Shown here one piece after another: positions 26,801-33,378 of a stretch of 44,964 bases of DNA. Every line of letters starts with the position of its first letter. Position 1 is the first letter of the stretch. The position numbers and the translations under genes were made by a program. This DNA comes from an uncultured Lachnospiraceae bacterium (GTDB taxonomy: Bacteria; Bacillota; Clostridia; Lachnospirales; Lachnospiraceae). A model generated the notes under the pieces. That model searched no databases and had not been told where the DNA came from. It saw only the letters and a program-made list of their open reading frames with translations. The stretch spans positions 1 to 44,964 of the forward strand of contig CANRGP010000007.1 of NCBI GenBank assembly GCA_947630085.1. Direction: 5' to 3'.

Positions 26801-28203
26801 TCATACGGCATCCGGTCGCTGTATCCGCAAAGCCGACAGGTTTTGTAATACTTGTCCGTATCGTTCCAAAGATGGGGCTCCGCGGTCGTTTCCACATCGC
26901 ATTCCGCACATCTGCGGCTGTGAGTCTTATCATCTATGGCTTCCAACACATAGCTGTGCCGGTGCTGCTGCGAAAGCTGCGGTCCGTTTGCCGTATTGAT
27001 CCATCTGCCTCCGATTCCGCAGAGCTTAAGAAAATCACTCTCGGTAAAATACGTGTGCGGAACATAGACTGCCGCAAAACGGTTGGCAATCCCCTCGCTG
27101 TAAAAATTGTTCTCCGCGATCAGACCCTCATCTATGCCCTCTCCGATAATTGGCCCTCTCGCCGTTTCCACTTCATTGGATACCTGTCCCGCGTTATAAT
27201 TTCCGGAAATGTGATACTGCACGCCGCTTTCTGTATAGCCGTATCCTACGATGCCGCCTGTATTTTCTCCGATGGAACTGACCCGTCCGGTATTCATGGA
27301 ACTCAGCACGTCAGTGATTCGGGCGTTTCCCACAATGCCGCCCACGCAGGCTTCCTTTTCGGATGACGTGGACTGTACTTCGCCCTGGTTCAGACATTCT
27401 GTGATGACCGTCTGATCGGGACGCAGCGTACTTCCCTCCAAACAGCCGGAAATGCCTCCCACATTGACCTGGGCGCTTATCTTACCCGTATTTTGTCCGG
27501 CAGAAATACGAATAGGCAGTCCTGCTCCATAGCCGAGCAAGCCGCCGGAATATTCATATCCTTTTATTTTGCTTTCATTGATACAGTTTTCGATACTGGC
27601 CGTCTGACCACTGTCCGCCGCGTCTGCGCACAGGTATCCGACGATGCCTCCCACGTAGTTTACATTTCTGGCCGTGATCCGACACCGGTTCACACAGTTA
27701 TCGATTCTGACGCCGTTGACTCCGACTCCTACAATACCGCCGACTGCCGTTTTTCTGTCACCGGCTCCCCGGGGCGCAGGCGCGGTGGAGATCACCGTTC
27801 CTTCCGTAGTCAGATCCCGGATACCGGCATTTTCCACATGGCCGAACAGCCCAAGGCCGTCAAGACTGCCATGTAGCCTGATACCTCGGATCGTACAGCC
27901 TCTTCCCCAAAAATCCCCCATGAAATGCTGCCCGGAATTTCCTATGGGCTTCTGACCTTCGCAGCCGCCCAGATCAATATCGTTCGCCAGGCAGAACTTC
28001 ATACCGCTTCCCCACAGCTCCTCATGATTCATAAGGTACAGCAGATCTTCCTTTGTCTTAATCACCCGGTAGCCCAGGGCATCCGTTTCCGTGAGTCTCT
28101 GCTCCTGTGATTCTTCCGCTCTGGCGCACGACGGTGGTTTCAGTACCATCAGAAGCCCGAAAACAATCAGTGTTCCCGCAATACAACATAAAAACCGTTT
28201 CAT
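20872..28203 (-). CDS. Giant secreted five-module GLUG protein
   Basis: This exported protein of 2443 residues is the largest gene in the window. A signal peptide of about 30 residues (ending CARAEE) is followed by five similar modules starting near residues 43, 469, 916, 1407 and 1872. Each module has a lead-in (for example YRMIKSKEALLDLM then LANDIDLEGCEGQSPIG), a FDGxGxTxSGI segment, about ten GLUG coils of the VGGIVGY and IxxCxNxGxV type, and a closing ENNYYSAG-like motif with W-Y-T-GP-L. After each module comes a Cys/His element. The coils should stack as a beta-helix. The tail (about residues 2375-2443) is Ala/Thr/Asp-rich and then basic, with no LPXTG, SLH or membrane anchor. GGAGG lies upstream of the ATG. 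It is co-transcribed with the other surface genes. A role in binding a host or dietary glycoprotein is inference. Confidence 0.85.
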   Translation of the reverse strand: MKRFLCCIAGTLIVFGLLMVLKPPSCARAEESQEQRLTETDALGYRVIKTKEDLLYLMNHEELWGSGMKFCLANDIDLGGCEGQKPIGNSGQHFMGDFWGRGCTIRGIRLHGSLDGLGLFGHVENAGIRDLTTEGTVISTAPAPRGAGDRKTAVGGIVGVGVNGVRIDNCVNRCRITARNVNYVGGIVGYLCADAADSGQTASIENCINESKIKGYEYSGGLLGYGAGLPIRISAGQNTGKISAQVNVGGISGCLEGSTLRPDQTVITECLNQGEVQSTSSEKEACVGGIVGNARITDVLSSMNTGRVSSIGENTGGIVGYGYTESGVQYHISGNYNAGQVSNEVETARGPIIGEGIDEGLIAENNFYSEGIANRFAAVYVPHTYFTESDFLKLCGIGGRWINTANGPQLSQQHRHSYVLEAIDDKTHSRRCAECDVETTAEPHLWNDTDKYYKTCRLCGYSDRMPYEGGYRMIKSKEALLDLMSDSRLWGEGTMYKLANDIDLEGCEGQSPIGINARGKHFRGVFDGNGYTISGIALSGSGYLGLFGYTEKAVIRNLTVEGTVKAEGNAASVGGLVGASINGITLENCVNRCEVTADAGRYVGGIIGQIYDVSADQGRAASISGCANEAAVKGYQNVGGIVGYTVTASQGGSASVNIPIRIEDCRNSAPVTADSYVGGIAGFLRDYRSGENQTWLSGCLNEGAVTATASGEKANANVGGIVGVAWISNISGSMNTGTVTSDGFRTGGIVGYGYTAGGETYAITGNYNAGSVTSTASGRKGAVIGSAASEGLTASDNYYSQGPADASGSIAVATGEIADESAFESLYAQKNLWIYTIYGPELVRFHIHTPEAERKAMPVRSDPFHHQRMCICLDPGTAVGNQGEHSWEWTDSRKTCTECSWQPELLAEWDGRTENGKRIIECAGDLIQLIENYTLWGEDANYLLTADISLDEYEMQRPIGDSGHRFKGTFDGGGHTVSGIDLSGGANLGFFGYVDGAVIRNLTLEGTVTFVPDGGASRSVGGFVGACPTSVTIQNCVNRIYIAAKDANYVGGIAGQLYTRGKSRIEDCRNEAEIAGGSYVGGIIGYIEGNGTIDDDSITVRGCDNTADVSGTQYVGGILGQSDTGKNNNNEDIFISLCRNSGNITATSYVGGIAGYLRDIGYSITKDQTTLYQCLNEGNITSTAAAGDQAYAGGITGAVAYSNIAYAMNTGRVASAGKRVGGITGSGYTASVDAKYWIAWCYNAGEIDGPAGSTCAIAGYAMDEEHGGKEGLQLENNFFSKGEGKHGNSNILHGTRIDLPEGTIADVNLFEDLLEGSHPDIWMYTTAGPELAVFHVHQAENERGLLPVKADYEHTHQRLCICLAPETAVGEQSAHTMEFVGGRRSCSGCGYKEASLTEWNGTTDSAGRSVIRTADDLQKLMANEGLWGSHDHPVSYILDADITLPDGGWQRPIGSHDKAFYGTLDGNDHTISGIRISSEGDYAGFIGYAINTTIRDLTIEGSIISTGSQSVAGLIGATPGSITLINCTNRCTVTAEGAENIGGLVGLLYAGAESRIENCANEGKITGGSNVAGIVGYIAADLSPSGRSIHIEGCRNDGEITGSDKQVGGIIGLAETGNGQTGNVPIMIRSCQNHGKITASNSTAGGIAGYLRDRGFGKADQMKLSGCLNTGVVTTTAGSSSTYSDVGGIAGSIAYASIEDCMNAGSVTGIGKRVGGIVGNCYNSGSGEYGVSFCFNKGTVSGTSGSAYSIIGYATVSGLTTENNYYTAGSEANTGRGQKVEEADVSAGESFAGLYAREDIWIYTTEGPQLKTFHTHVGSVWIPYEKDPLAMHQLCCICKEPTGELEPHQFADGSTVCTVCHLDTSNPRDSEGRYMLSSAESLLALMEKAASGDADALADSYILVKDIDLAGQSGQKPIGTNGSHAFKGSFDGGGYTVSGINISGAQNIGFFGYVNNAEIRNLTVEGTISSTGTQSVGGLIGACPSGVTIENCVNRCVVNASSAKYVGGIAGYLYVQGEVRLENCVNEAAVNGKTQVGGMAGYIDAKHKDVPISLTGCVSKGVVTGTEQNVGGIVGELDANTTLKAANEGISITECSNSGEIRGSGQIGGIIGYTQTGIKDTAGQHINMPITISLCINSGKVTASGMSVGGIVGYLKDTGYGLDNQTRLTQCFNEGEISCTKPGGSNSLSARAGGVAGGMAGAEISGSMNTGTINGTPSGQYVGGIVGYGYNAGKNTTYIISANYNAGTVTGSATHVSAVIGGASETGLDAGNNYYSAGVGLEDAHGTKVEEDDLADEANFPGLTTDIWTFTVRGPELTYFHELVCASAAKRMRVPLLDEQGGSELHIWQCICGKVLGEEEQDPRPHTYSGGNICTECRYDKSVMPMLILATPFDALDMPEDQTATPHDAAAFTDEGFRVEKGSRTSQKKKEEGDIWGREKDGV
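20907..20912 (-). promoter_or_regulatory. Ribosome site inside the preceding gene
   Basis: AGGAGG on the minus strand lies seven bases before the ATG of the 879-residue gene and within the codons for the basic/acidic tail (KKEEGD) of the 2443-residue protein. This decides the start and explains the odd C-terminal tail of the giant protein. Confidence 0.75.
21068..28075 (-). repeat. Five homologous GLUG modules of 425-500 residues
   Basis: Module starts are near 28075, 26798, 25458, 23985 and 22590 (decreasing, minus strand). The one-module protein at 29528-30814 and the protein at 18260-20899 carry the same module type, so the operon holds seven related modules in all. The copies are clearly diverged at the protein level, so the amplification is not recent, although some stretches such as GGIVGYGYT recur exactly. 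Confidence 0.75.
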
Positions 28204-28227
28204 TTACCCCCACCTCCATTCAGGCTC

Positions 28228-28261
28228 CGGAAGGCATCTGTCTGCATACAGACGCCCTCCG
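28228..28261 (-). other. Imperfect hairpin between surface genes
   Basis: GTCTG (28240-28244) and CAGAC (28249-28253) form a core stem, extended by GGC/GCC and CGGA/TCCG with small bulges. It lies between the anchored protein gene and the giant gene. No T-run follows on the minus strand, so it is unlikely to be a full terminator; it may slow decay or tune expression of the giant gene. Confidence 0.45.
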
Positions 28262-28272
28262 AAAAACACCGT

Positions 28273-29523
28273 TTACTTACCTTTCTTCCTTTTTGCAATC
28301 ACAACTGCTGCTATGACGCAAATCACGACAATACCGATTCCCGCAGGAAATCTCCAGTCCAAAGACGACGAAGCCGCACTCTCCACGTTTTCTTCCCCCT
28401 CAATCCCCGATTCCAGCGCGTTCGATGCGTCCTCTTCTGTCTCCTCCTGCGACTGCGCATCGGTTGATCGTTCTTCTTCCGTTTCGATGCTTTCCTCTTT
28501 CGTCTTCTCTCCTTCGCTCTCCTTTTCCGGCAGAGCTTCCTCCAACCCCAAAACAATATCGAAGTTAGCCGCGATATCGTCAAAATCGGCGTTTTCCTGC
28601 ACCTCCTCGGATGCCCGCATGACCGTATCCTCTACGGTCTTAAAATATTTGCCCGGCGTATACGAGCAGGTCCACTCAAACTTATCGATTTTTCCGGACT
28701 TCCAGATCAGCTCAAACCCTTCCATATCCGTATCCTGCGTACATCCATAAATATTTCGTATGTGCGCGTTATCCGTGATCTCAATCTCCGTCCTTCCAAG
28801 TATGATTCCGTCCGGATAGGCGGCGGAGCCGTGAAGCACCGATACATCCGCATATCCCCCTACCTTGATGTGTGCGGTTCCGGTATATGTTCCGAGAAGC
28901 TGCCGGGAAAAGGCGACAATATAGATTTTGCTTCCGGACAACACCGTAATATGAGTATCCGCATCGCTTTCAAACGGAGGATCTCCCACGCCTTTCTGGT
29001 AGCCGCCCAATATCGTAAACGCCTTTGCGATAGAACCGCCTGTCAGCTGATCCCCCTCTATGGTCACTCCCTCCCCTACGGTAACCGGATTGTGCTGCCC
29101 GACCACCAGGAGGTACGCGCCGAGGGCGTTGAAATTCATATACTCAAACCGCGTGTCTCCATAGCAGATGAAGCGGCAAGCTTCAAAATCATAAACCGCT
29201 CCTTCTTCGCGCCAGTCCACGCCGTCATACACCGACGTAAAAGTCACGCTTCCCGTAAAAGGAATCGCATAGTCGAACGTTTGTGACTGGGTAAACGGGC
29301 CGCAAATGACAATCGTAGCGTCGTTTTCCAAATCCAGGGCGCTGTAAGCCGAAATCAGCGTCCCCACCGCCTGATCCGGGGAGGAACCATCGCCGGTCCC
29401 CCCGTCTTTCAGATATACCACATTTCCCTCTCCTGCCGCCAGGGTCTCCCTGACCGGATTCACAAGCATCAGACACAGCGCCGTCACGGCTGTTCCGAAA
29501 AGAAGTCCCGATATCTTTTTCAT
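28273..29523 (-). CDS. Membrane-anchored beta-helix surface protein
   Basis: This exported protein of 416 residues has a signal peptide (MKKISGLLFG start, ending TLAAGE). It opens with VVYLKDGGTGDGSS, the same motif as the SGNH lipoprotein of the other operon, and continues as a single beta-helix-like domain to about residue 265. A very acidic Glu/Ser/Thr-rich stalk of about 100 residues follows. A single membrane helix (AGIGIVVICVIAAVVIA) and a basic KRKKGK tail anchor it with the bulk outside. I chose ATG 29521-29523, which has GGAGG nine bases upstream and follows the previous stop by four bases; a TTG at 29541 would overlap it. It is the only surface protein in this operon with a clear membrane helix at its end, so it may tether the anchor-less GLUG proteins; that is inference. 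Confidence 0.82.
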   Translation of the reverse strand: MKKISGLLFGTAVTALCLMLVNPVRETLAAGEGNVVYLKDGGTGDGSSPDQAVGTLISAYSALDLENDATIVICGPFTQSQTFDYAIPFTGSVTFTSVYDGVDWREEGAVYDFEACRFICYGDTRFEYMNFNALGAYLLVVGQHNPVTVGEGVTIEGDQLTGGSIAKAFTILGGYQKGVGDPPFESDADTHITVLSGSKIYIVAFSRQLLGTYTGTAHIKVGGYADVSVLHGSAAYPDGIILGRTEIEITDNAHIRNIYGCTQDTDMEGFELIWKSGKIDKFEWTCSYTPGKYFKTVEDTVMRASEEVQENADFDDIAANFDIVLGLEEALPEKESEGEKTKEESIETEEERSTDAQSQEETEEDASNALESGIEGEENVESAASSSLDWRFPAGIGIVVICVIAAVVIAKRKKGK

Positions 29524-29527
29524 GATC

Positions 29528-30814
29528 CTAATCCTCCGCAAACACCTTCAATACCGGGCCCTTAGTCGTAGATTTCCACGCGCTGCTTCCGTAAAGCCCG
29601 TCAAGCTTGTCTTTCTTTCCCAGATCCGCCGCCGAAACGGACGTTGCTCCGAATTTGTCGTCAGGCCCCTGGCTGTAGTAATTATCCTCCGCCGTCAGGC
29701 CGTCCTTTACGGCCGACCCGATGACGGCTCCCTTTCTGGCTGCGGAGCTGCTTTCCACCTTGCCGCTGTTATAGCTGGTGCATATGGAGTATTCCGCCTC
29801 ATCCTTGGTATATCCATATCCCACGATTCCGCCGGTGCGCATCCCGATGGAACTGACCTCCCCGGTATTCATGCAGTCGGAAACTCTGGAGATCCATACG
29901 ACTCCGGCCACTCCCCCGATATTGGCGTTGACCTTATCCCCGGTAACGGTCGATACCACCTTGCCTTCGTTGAGACATTTACTGAGCTCCGTCTGATTCT
30001 CTCCGGATAAATTGTCCTTCAGATATCCGGCGACTCCTCCTACATAGGAGTCCGCCGTTATATTTCCGCTGTTCCGGCATTCTGTAATCACAATCGGTGT
30101 ATTGGGAATTGATGTGTCCTTGGCGTTGGCAGTAACCGTATAACCCACAATTCCGCCCACCTCCTGGAATCCCTGGATTTTGCCCTCATTGACGCATCCC
30201 TTAATCGTGACCTCCATCCCTTCTTTGGAGGATACGGCGTACACATAGCCGGCAATTCCGCCCACATATTTTACGTTCTCCGCAGAAACCGTGCATTTAT
30301 TTACGCAGTTCTCGATAGTGACGCTGTTCAGGCAGGCTCCCGCAAGACCGCCCACGGATGTCGCCGCTTTTTCGGAACCGCCGGCCTCCTTCGCTGTGGA
30401 GGTAACAGTGCCTTCAACCGTCAGATCCTTTATCGTCGCTTTCTCCACATAGCCGAACAGTCCCAGGTAGCCTCCGGATCCCTTTATGCTGATCCCCTTG
30501 ATCGTATGTCCGTCTCCGTCGAAGATTCCCATAAAATGCTTGCCTTTTTTGTTGTTCCCGATGGGATTCTGCCCTTCGCTTCCTTTCAAGTCGATGTCGG
30601 CGGTAAGCCGGTATTTGGCGTCTTTTCCCCAAAGGCTGTCGTCTCTCATCAGAGAAAGAAGCTCATCCTGGGAAGTAATCAGCCGGTATCCCTCGCTGTC
30701 CGTCTCCCCGCTCCACTTTGCGGCTCTCGCCTGTATCGGCGCAGAAACGGCCAGACAAAGGCAAACCGCGATGAGAAGTCCTGCTCCCCTGTGCTTCATG
30801 TTCTTTTTTTTCAT
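29528..30814 (-). CDS. Secreted one-module GLUG protein
   Basis: This exported protein of 428 residues has a signal peptide (ending ARAAK) and one full GLUG module: lead-in YRLITSQDELLSLM and YRLTADIDLKGSEG, then FDGDGHTIKGI, coils such as VGGIAGYVYAV, IKGCVNEGKI and VGGIVGYTVT, the closing EDNYYSQGPDD and a final TTKGPVLKVF. It stops just where the Cys/His element begins in the larger proteins. AAGGAGGGAG precedes the ATG. It is the second gene of the surface operon, 19 bases after the ARH gene. It is the simplest form of the module and probably shows the ancestral unit. No anchor is present. The ligand is unknown. Confidence 0.85.
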   Translation of the reverse strand: MKKKNMKHRGAGLLIAVCLCLAVSAPIQARAAKWSGETDSEGYRLITSQDELLSLMRDDSLWGKDAKYRLTADIDLKGSEGQNPIGNNKKGKHFMGIFDGDGHTIKGISIKGSGGYLGLFGYVEKATIKDLTVEGTVTSTAKEAGGSEKAATSVGGLAGACLNSVTIENCVNKCTVSAENVKYVGGIAGYVYAVSSKEGMEVTIKGCVNEGKIQGFQEVGGIVGYTVTANAKDTSIPNTPIVITECRNSGNITADSYVGGVAGYLKDNLSGENQTELSKCLNEGKVVSTVTGDKVNANIGGVAGVVWISRVSDCMNTGEVSSIGMRTGGIVGYGYTKDEAEYSICTSYNSGKVESSSAARKGAVIGSAVKDGLTAEDNYYSQGPDDKFGATSVSAADLGKKDKLDGLYGSSAWKSTTKGPVLKVFAED

Positions 30815-30833
30815 AACTCTCCCTCCTTAATCT

Positions 30834-33047
30834 TTACCATCTGTCACTGACTGTAACAATCTGTGCATCATGAATATACAAGGTACCTGTTCCGAAATCC
30901 ATTGTGACCGTGTTGGAATCATCTTCCAGAATCACAGGAATATATACGCAGTCGCAGGTATTTCCTTCTACTGTTTCTCCCGTTTTATAGAACGGGATCG
31001 AAGCATAGGCCTCGCCGCCTACTGTCATCGGTACATTCATCATTCTTCCGTTAGGATTGGAAAAGGTCAGTTTCAGATAAACCTCGGCATCCGCCTTTCC
31101 CTCAATCTCAAATTCAACCGTTTTGCTGTATCCGGAATCCTCGGAATCTCCCCGGATCGTAACGCAGTCTCCCAGCGGCAGGCTCTCCAGAACATGGACG
31201 ATCGTGATGTCGTCGATCCTGGCGTTGCGCCTCTCGTTGGTTCCCTCCGGCACAAGGGCGCCGATTTCCATGGTTTCCGCCACGGCCCGAAAAGTGAAAT
31301 TCCGTTTTGCATACGCCTGTTGGTCATCCACGGTAACGAAGCTGTATTCCTGTGCTCCGGGCTCTCTGGCGAATAATCTGGCGCTGGTTTTGGCCGTAGA
31401 CCGCACATAGGCGGTCATCCGGTATTTCGCCCCGGGCTTCAGTCCGGTCAGTGTCGTATAGAGACCGTTTTCCGCCGTCTGACTGCCGCTTATACGGGCG
31501 GAATAGTCGCCTGTGAATCCGGGCTCCGCCAGCTCTGTCCCTCCGATAATCGTCCATCTGTCCAGACTTCCGCTTTCAAAATCCTCCACAAACACACATT
31601 CGTATCCCCGCAGCGGATCCTTGGGTATGTAGTAATTTCCGTCCTCGATCTTTCCTCCCTTTTCCAAAAGCAGATGCTCGAAATTCTGCTGATACAGTGC
31701 GACCAGGTCCTGGATCGGCATGATTTCCGGAAGGCCCGGGCAATACATATAATACATGGCCAGTGAACCCGGATACCCCTGATTGATCACTACCCCCTGC
31801 CCATCCTGCCAGATTTTTTCATTGACAGGAGCATTCCTTTCATCTTCCAGGAAATCCATGCCGTCTATGATCCCTACGATGCTGAGTCCGGTGGGAGTGG
31901 TGCTGTCTCCGCCGTGCCCGGCGAGAGACATGATTTTGCAGGTTTCATAGTAATCGCCGTCCCCGTACAGCAGGCCCAGGACAATGAAAGCACAGTTGAT
32001 GCTGGTTTCTCCCATCATGTCTCCTTCCAGATCATAATGGCTCCGGTAGCAGTTCCTCTCCGCGTTGACCACGGCCCTCCGCCAGTCATCCGGATATTGC
32101 TCTTTCAGAGCAAATACCTCGTCGATAACCTGCCTCTGCCAGCAGCCTTCCGGAAGAACAACCTCGGCTTCCCGCAAAAGCGTGGGAACATCGTCCTCAA
32201 AATAGGCCATCGCGTACATCGCCGCAAAATATTTCAGCCAGAGAACGGGGTCGCAGTCGCTGGTGACGCTTCCGAATGTGTCGGCCAGCTCCACGGCCAG
32301 GTTGGGCATCCCGGCGGCCGACATTCCCAGGGTTTCGTTTCCAATATAAGGTTCTCCATAAACCGTATATTTATTGCCGAACTCGGCACTCCCCGAGAAG
32401 CCGGGCAGATAATCATTATTTTTCATCAATCCGAAAGCGCCGTTGCTGCGGTTCCCGCCGCCCATATCGTATACGTCGTAATTCACCCATCCGTCCTTGA
32501 TTGCCTTGCTGGAAAAAGTGCCGTATCGCTCAAAAGCATCAGCCAGAATGTACTGATCCAGAATATCGATGCTGTAATCGTCATCATTCCAGACCTCCCA
32601 CAGCCCTGTCTCTTCATTCATCAGCAGCTTGTCCTGATGCTTGTTGTGGGGATTGGGATCCGCATATGGGCCGTTGCAGATTTCAAACCATTCCTCCGGC
32701 AGGGCCGTGCGAGGCGTTCCATCTGAATCATAGACAAACTCGTATCCGGAGAGAAATCCGACAAACTGGCCCAAAAGACCAGAAGTCGTCTTGTCAATAT
32801 AATCCTCTATCGAGATCACGTTGTACTCCTCAGACGGAGACGATTCCTGCACCGTATCCTCCTCCGGTACCCATGCGGCGGACGCCTCCTGCGTCTGCTC
32901 TCCACTTTCCGCCTTATCCGTTCCCGGTGAAATCGTCCCTTCTGTTCCGGAACCGGATGCCTGGGTTCCCGTATCCGGCGCATTGGAGCAGGCCGTCGTA
33001 CCGGCCACCAGGGAACATATCAGAAGCATACTGATAATCCGTTTCAA
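30834..33047 (-). CDS. Secreted ADP-ribosylglycohydrolase-fold lipoprotein
   Basis: This exported protein of 737 residues has a signal peptide and a likely lipobox (GTTAC, Cys20), then an acidic/Ser-rich tether. Residues about 80-480 resemble the ADP-ribosylglycohydrolase (ARH/DraG) fold: LLGQFVG near the start, an acidic NDDDYS at 154-159 in the place of the metal-binding DDT motif, and AGHGGDSTTPTG near residue 380 in the place of the usual GGDTDT. The second metal motif is thus altered. The C-terminal 250 residues look like two beta-sandwich modules of the carbohydrate-binding type (FESGSLDRWTI; then VTIRGDSEDSGYSKTVEFEI). The start is TTG, ten bases after GGGAGG; no in-frame ATG fits. It is the first gene of the surface operon. 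Whether it removes ADP-ribose or acts on a sugar is not known. Confidence 0.75.
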   Translation of the reverse strand: MKRIISMLLICSLVAGTTACSNAPDTGTQASGSGTEGTISPGTDKAESGEQTQEASAAWVPEEDTVQESSPSEEYNVISIEDYIDKTTSGLLGQFVGFLSGYEFVYDSDGTPRTALPEEWFEICNGPYADPNPHNKHQDKLLMNEETGLWEVWNDDDYSIDILDQYILADAFERYGTFSSKAIKDGWVNYDVYDMGGGNRSNGAFGLMKNNDYLPGFSGSAEFGNKYTVYGEPYIGNETLGMSAAGMPNLAVELADTFGSVTSDCDPVLWLKYFAAMYAMAYFEDDVPTLLREAEVVLPEGCWQRQVIDEVFALKEQYPDDWRRAVVNAERNCYRSHYDLEGDMMGETSINCAFIVLGLLYGDGDYYETCKIMSLAGHGGDSTTPTGLSIVGIIDGMDFLEDERNAPVNEKIWQDGQGVVINQGYPGSLAMYYMYCPGLPEIMPIQDLVALYQQNFEHLLLEKGGKIEDGNYYIPKDPLRGYECVFVEDFESGSLDRWTIIGGTELAEPGFTGDYSARISGSQTAENGLYTTLTGLKPGAKYRMTAYVRSTAKTSARLFAREPGAQEYSFVTVDDQQAYAKRNFTFRAVAETMEIGALVPEGTNERRNARIDDITIVHVLESLPLGDCVTIRGDSEDSGYSKTVEFEIEGKADAEVYLKLTFSNPNGRMMNVPMTVGGEAYASIPFYKTGETVEGNTCDCVYIPVILEDDSNTVTMDFGTGTLYIHDAQIVTVSDRW

Positions 33048-33136
33048 TTTCCATATACCTCCCTTTTCTGCTGTTCTGTAGTATGATTTCCGTTTCTTTG
33101 CTCTGCGAAAATTTTCCGAATTATATCGCTGATTCT

Positions 33137-33196
33137 ATTTTATATTTTTGTCTTTGTATGTAACAGTCGAAAATTATAAGATTATTTCTTGAAAAA
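33137..33196 (-). promoter_or_regulatory. Surface-operon promoter with shared upstream element
   Basis: The -10 box on the minus strand is TAAAAT (33137-33142). The upstream element lies at 33162-33196 (plus strand begins AACAGTCGAAAATTATAAG and ends ATTATTTCTTGAAAAA), 19 bases from the -10 box. It matches the element at 18199-18232 in 30 of 34 positions. The weak -35 region suggests control by an activator that binds the element. Confidence 0.7.
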
Positions 33197-33220
33197 TTAA
33201 ACTTTTTCTACATATATACC

Positions 33221-33234
33221 GGGGGAAACCCCCC
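33221..33234. other. GC-rich hairpin between divergent promoters
   Basis: GGGGG (33221-33225), AAA, then CCCCCC (33229-33234) form a short, very stable stem with a three-base loop. There is no T-run on either side, so it is not a classical terminator. It separates the ARH promoter from the regulator promoter. Confidence 0.5.
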
Positions 33235-33332
33235 GTCTGCGCCTGATCGGACGCTGACGGCAGCTTCGGAGTCTCAGCCGGTCACAATATGTGCCGCCTG
33301 AAATTCTTTCTCCCTTTTTCCGCACTCTTTCC

Positions 33333-33371
33333 TTTCAATGCGATTGAAAAATTGCATAAAATGAGTATAAT
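33333..33371 (+). promoter_or_regulatory. Regulator promoter overlapped by a palindrome
   Basis: TTGAAA (33344-33349) and a perfect TATAAT (33366-33371) are separated by 16 bases. The -35 box is the right arm of the perfect palindrome TTTCAAT-GCG-ATTGAAA (33333-33349), so a protein bound there would block the promoter. Confidence 0.75.
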
Positions 33372-33378
33372 AGGAAGA

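Larger units (their letters stand above)
18268..26965 (-). other. Six Cys/His elements after the GLUG modules
   Basis: Each module of the two large GLUG proteins is followed by a short element with an H-x-H or His pair, a C-x-C or C-x2-C, a later His, and a final C-x2-C. Approximate positions are 26820-26965 (CAEC, CRLCG), 25498-25676 (CIC, CTEC), 24030-24212 (CIC, CSGCG), 22616-22772 (CIC, CTVC), 21068-21247 (CIC, CTEC) and 18268-18416 (CIC, CSVCG). The layout resembles a zinc ribbon on the outside of the cell; metal binding is inference and disulfides are an alternative. The one-module protein lacks it. Confidence 0.65.

Noticed and set aside
18650-28075. Repeated sequences as a CRISPR array.
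   Set aside because: The repeats are protein-coding, long and diverged, without uniform short repeats and spacers.
18260-28203. The two large GLUG genes as one gene split by a frameshift.
   Set aside because: The second gene has its own AGGAGG site, ATG and signal peptide, so two proteins are intended.
33221-33234. GC-rich hairpin as a terminator.
   Set aside because: No T-run follows on either strand and no gene ends nearby.
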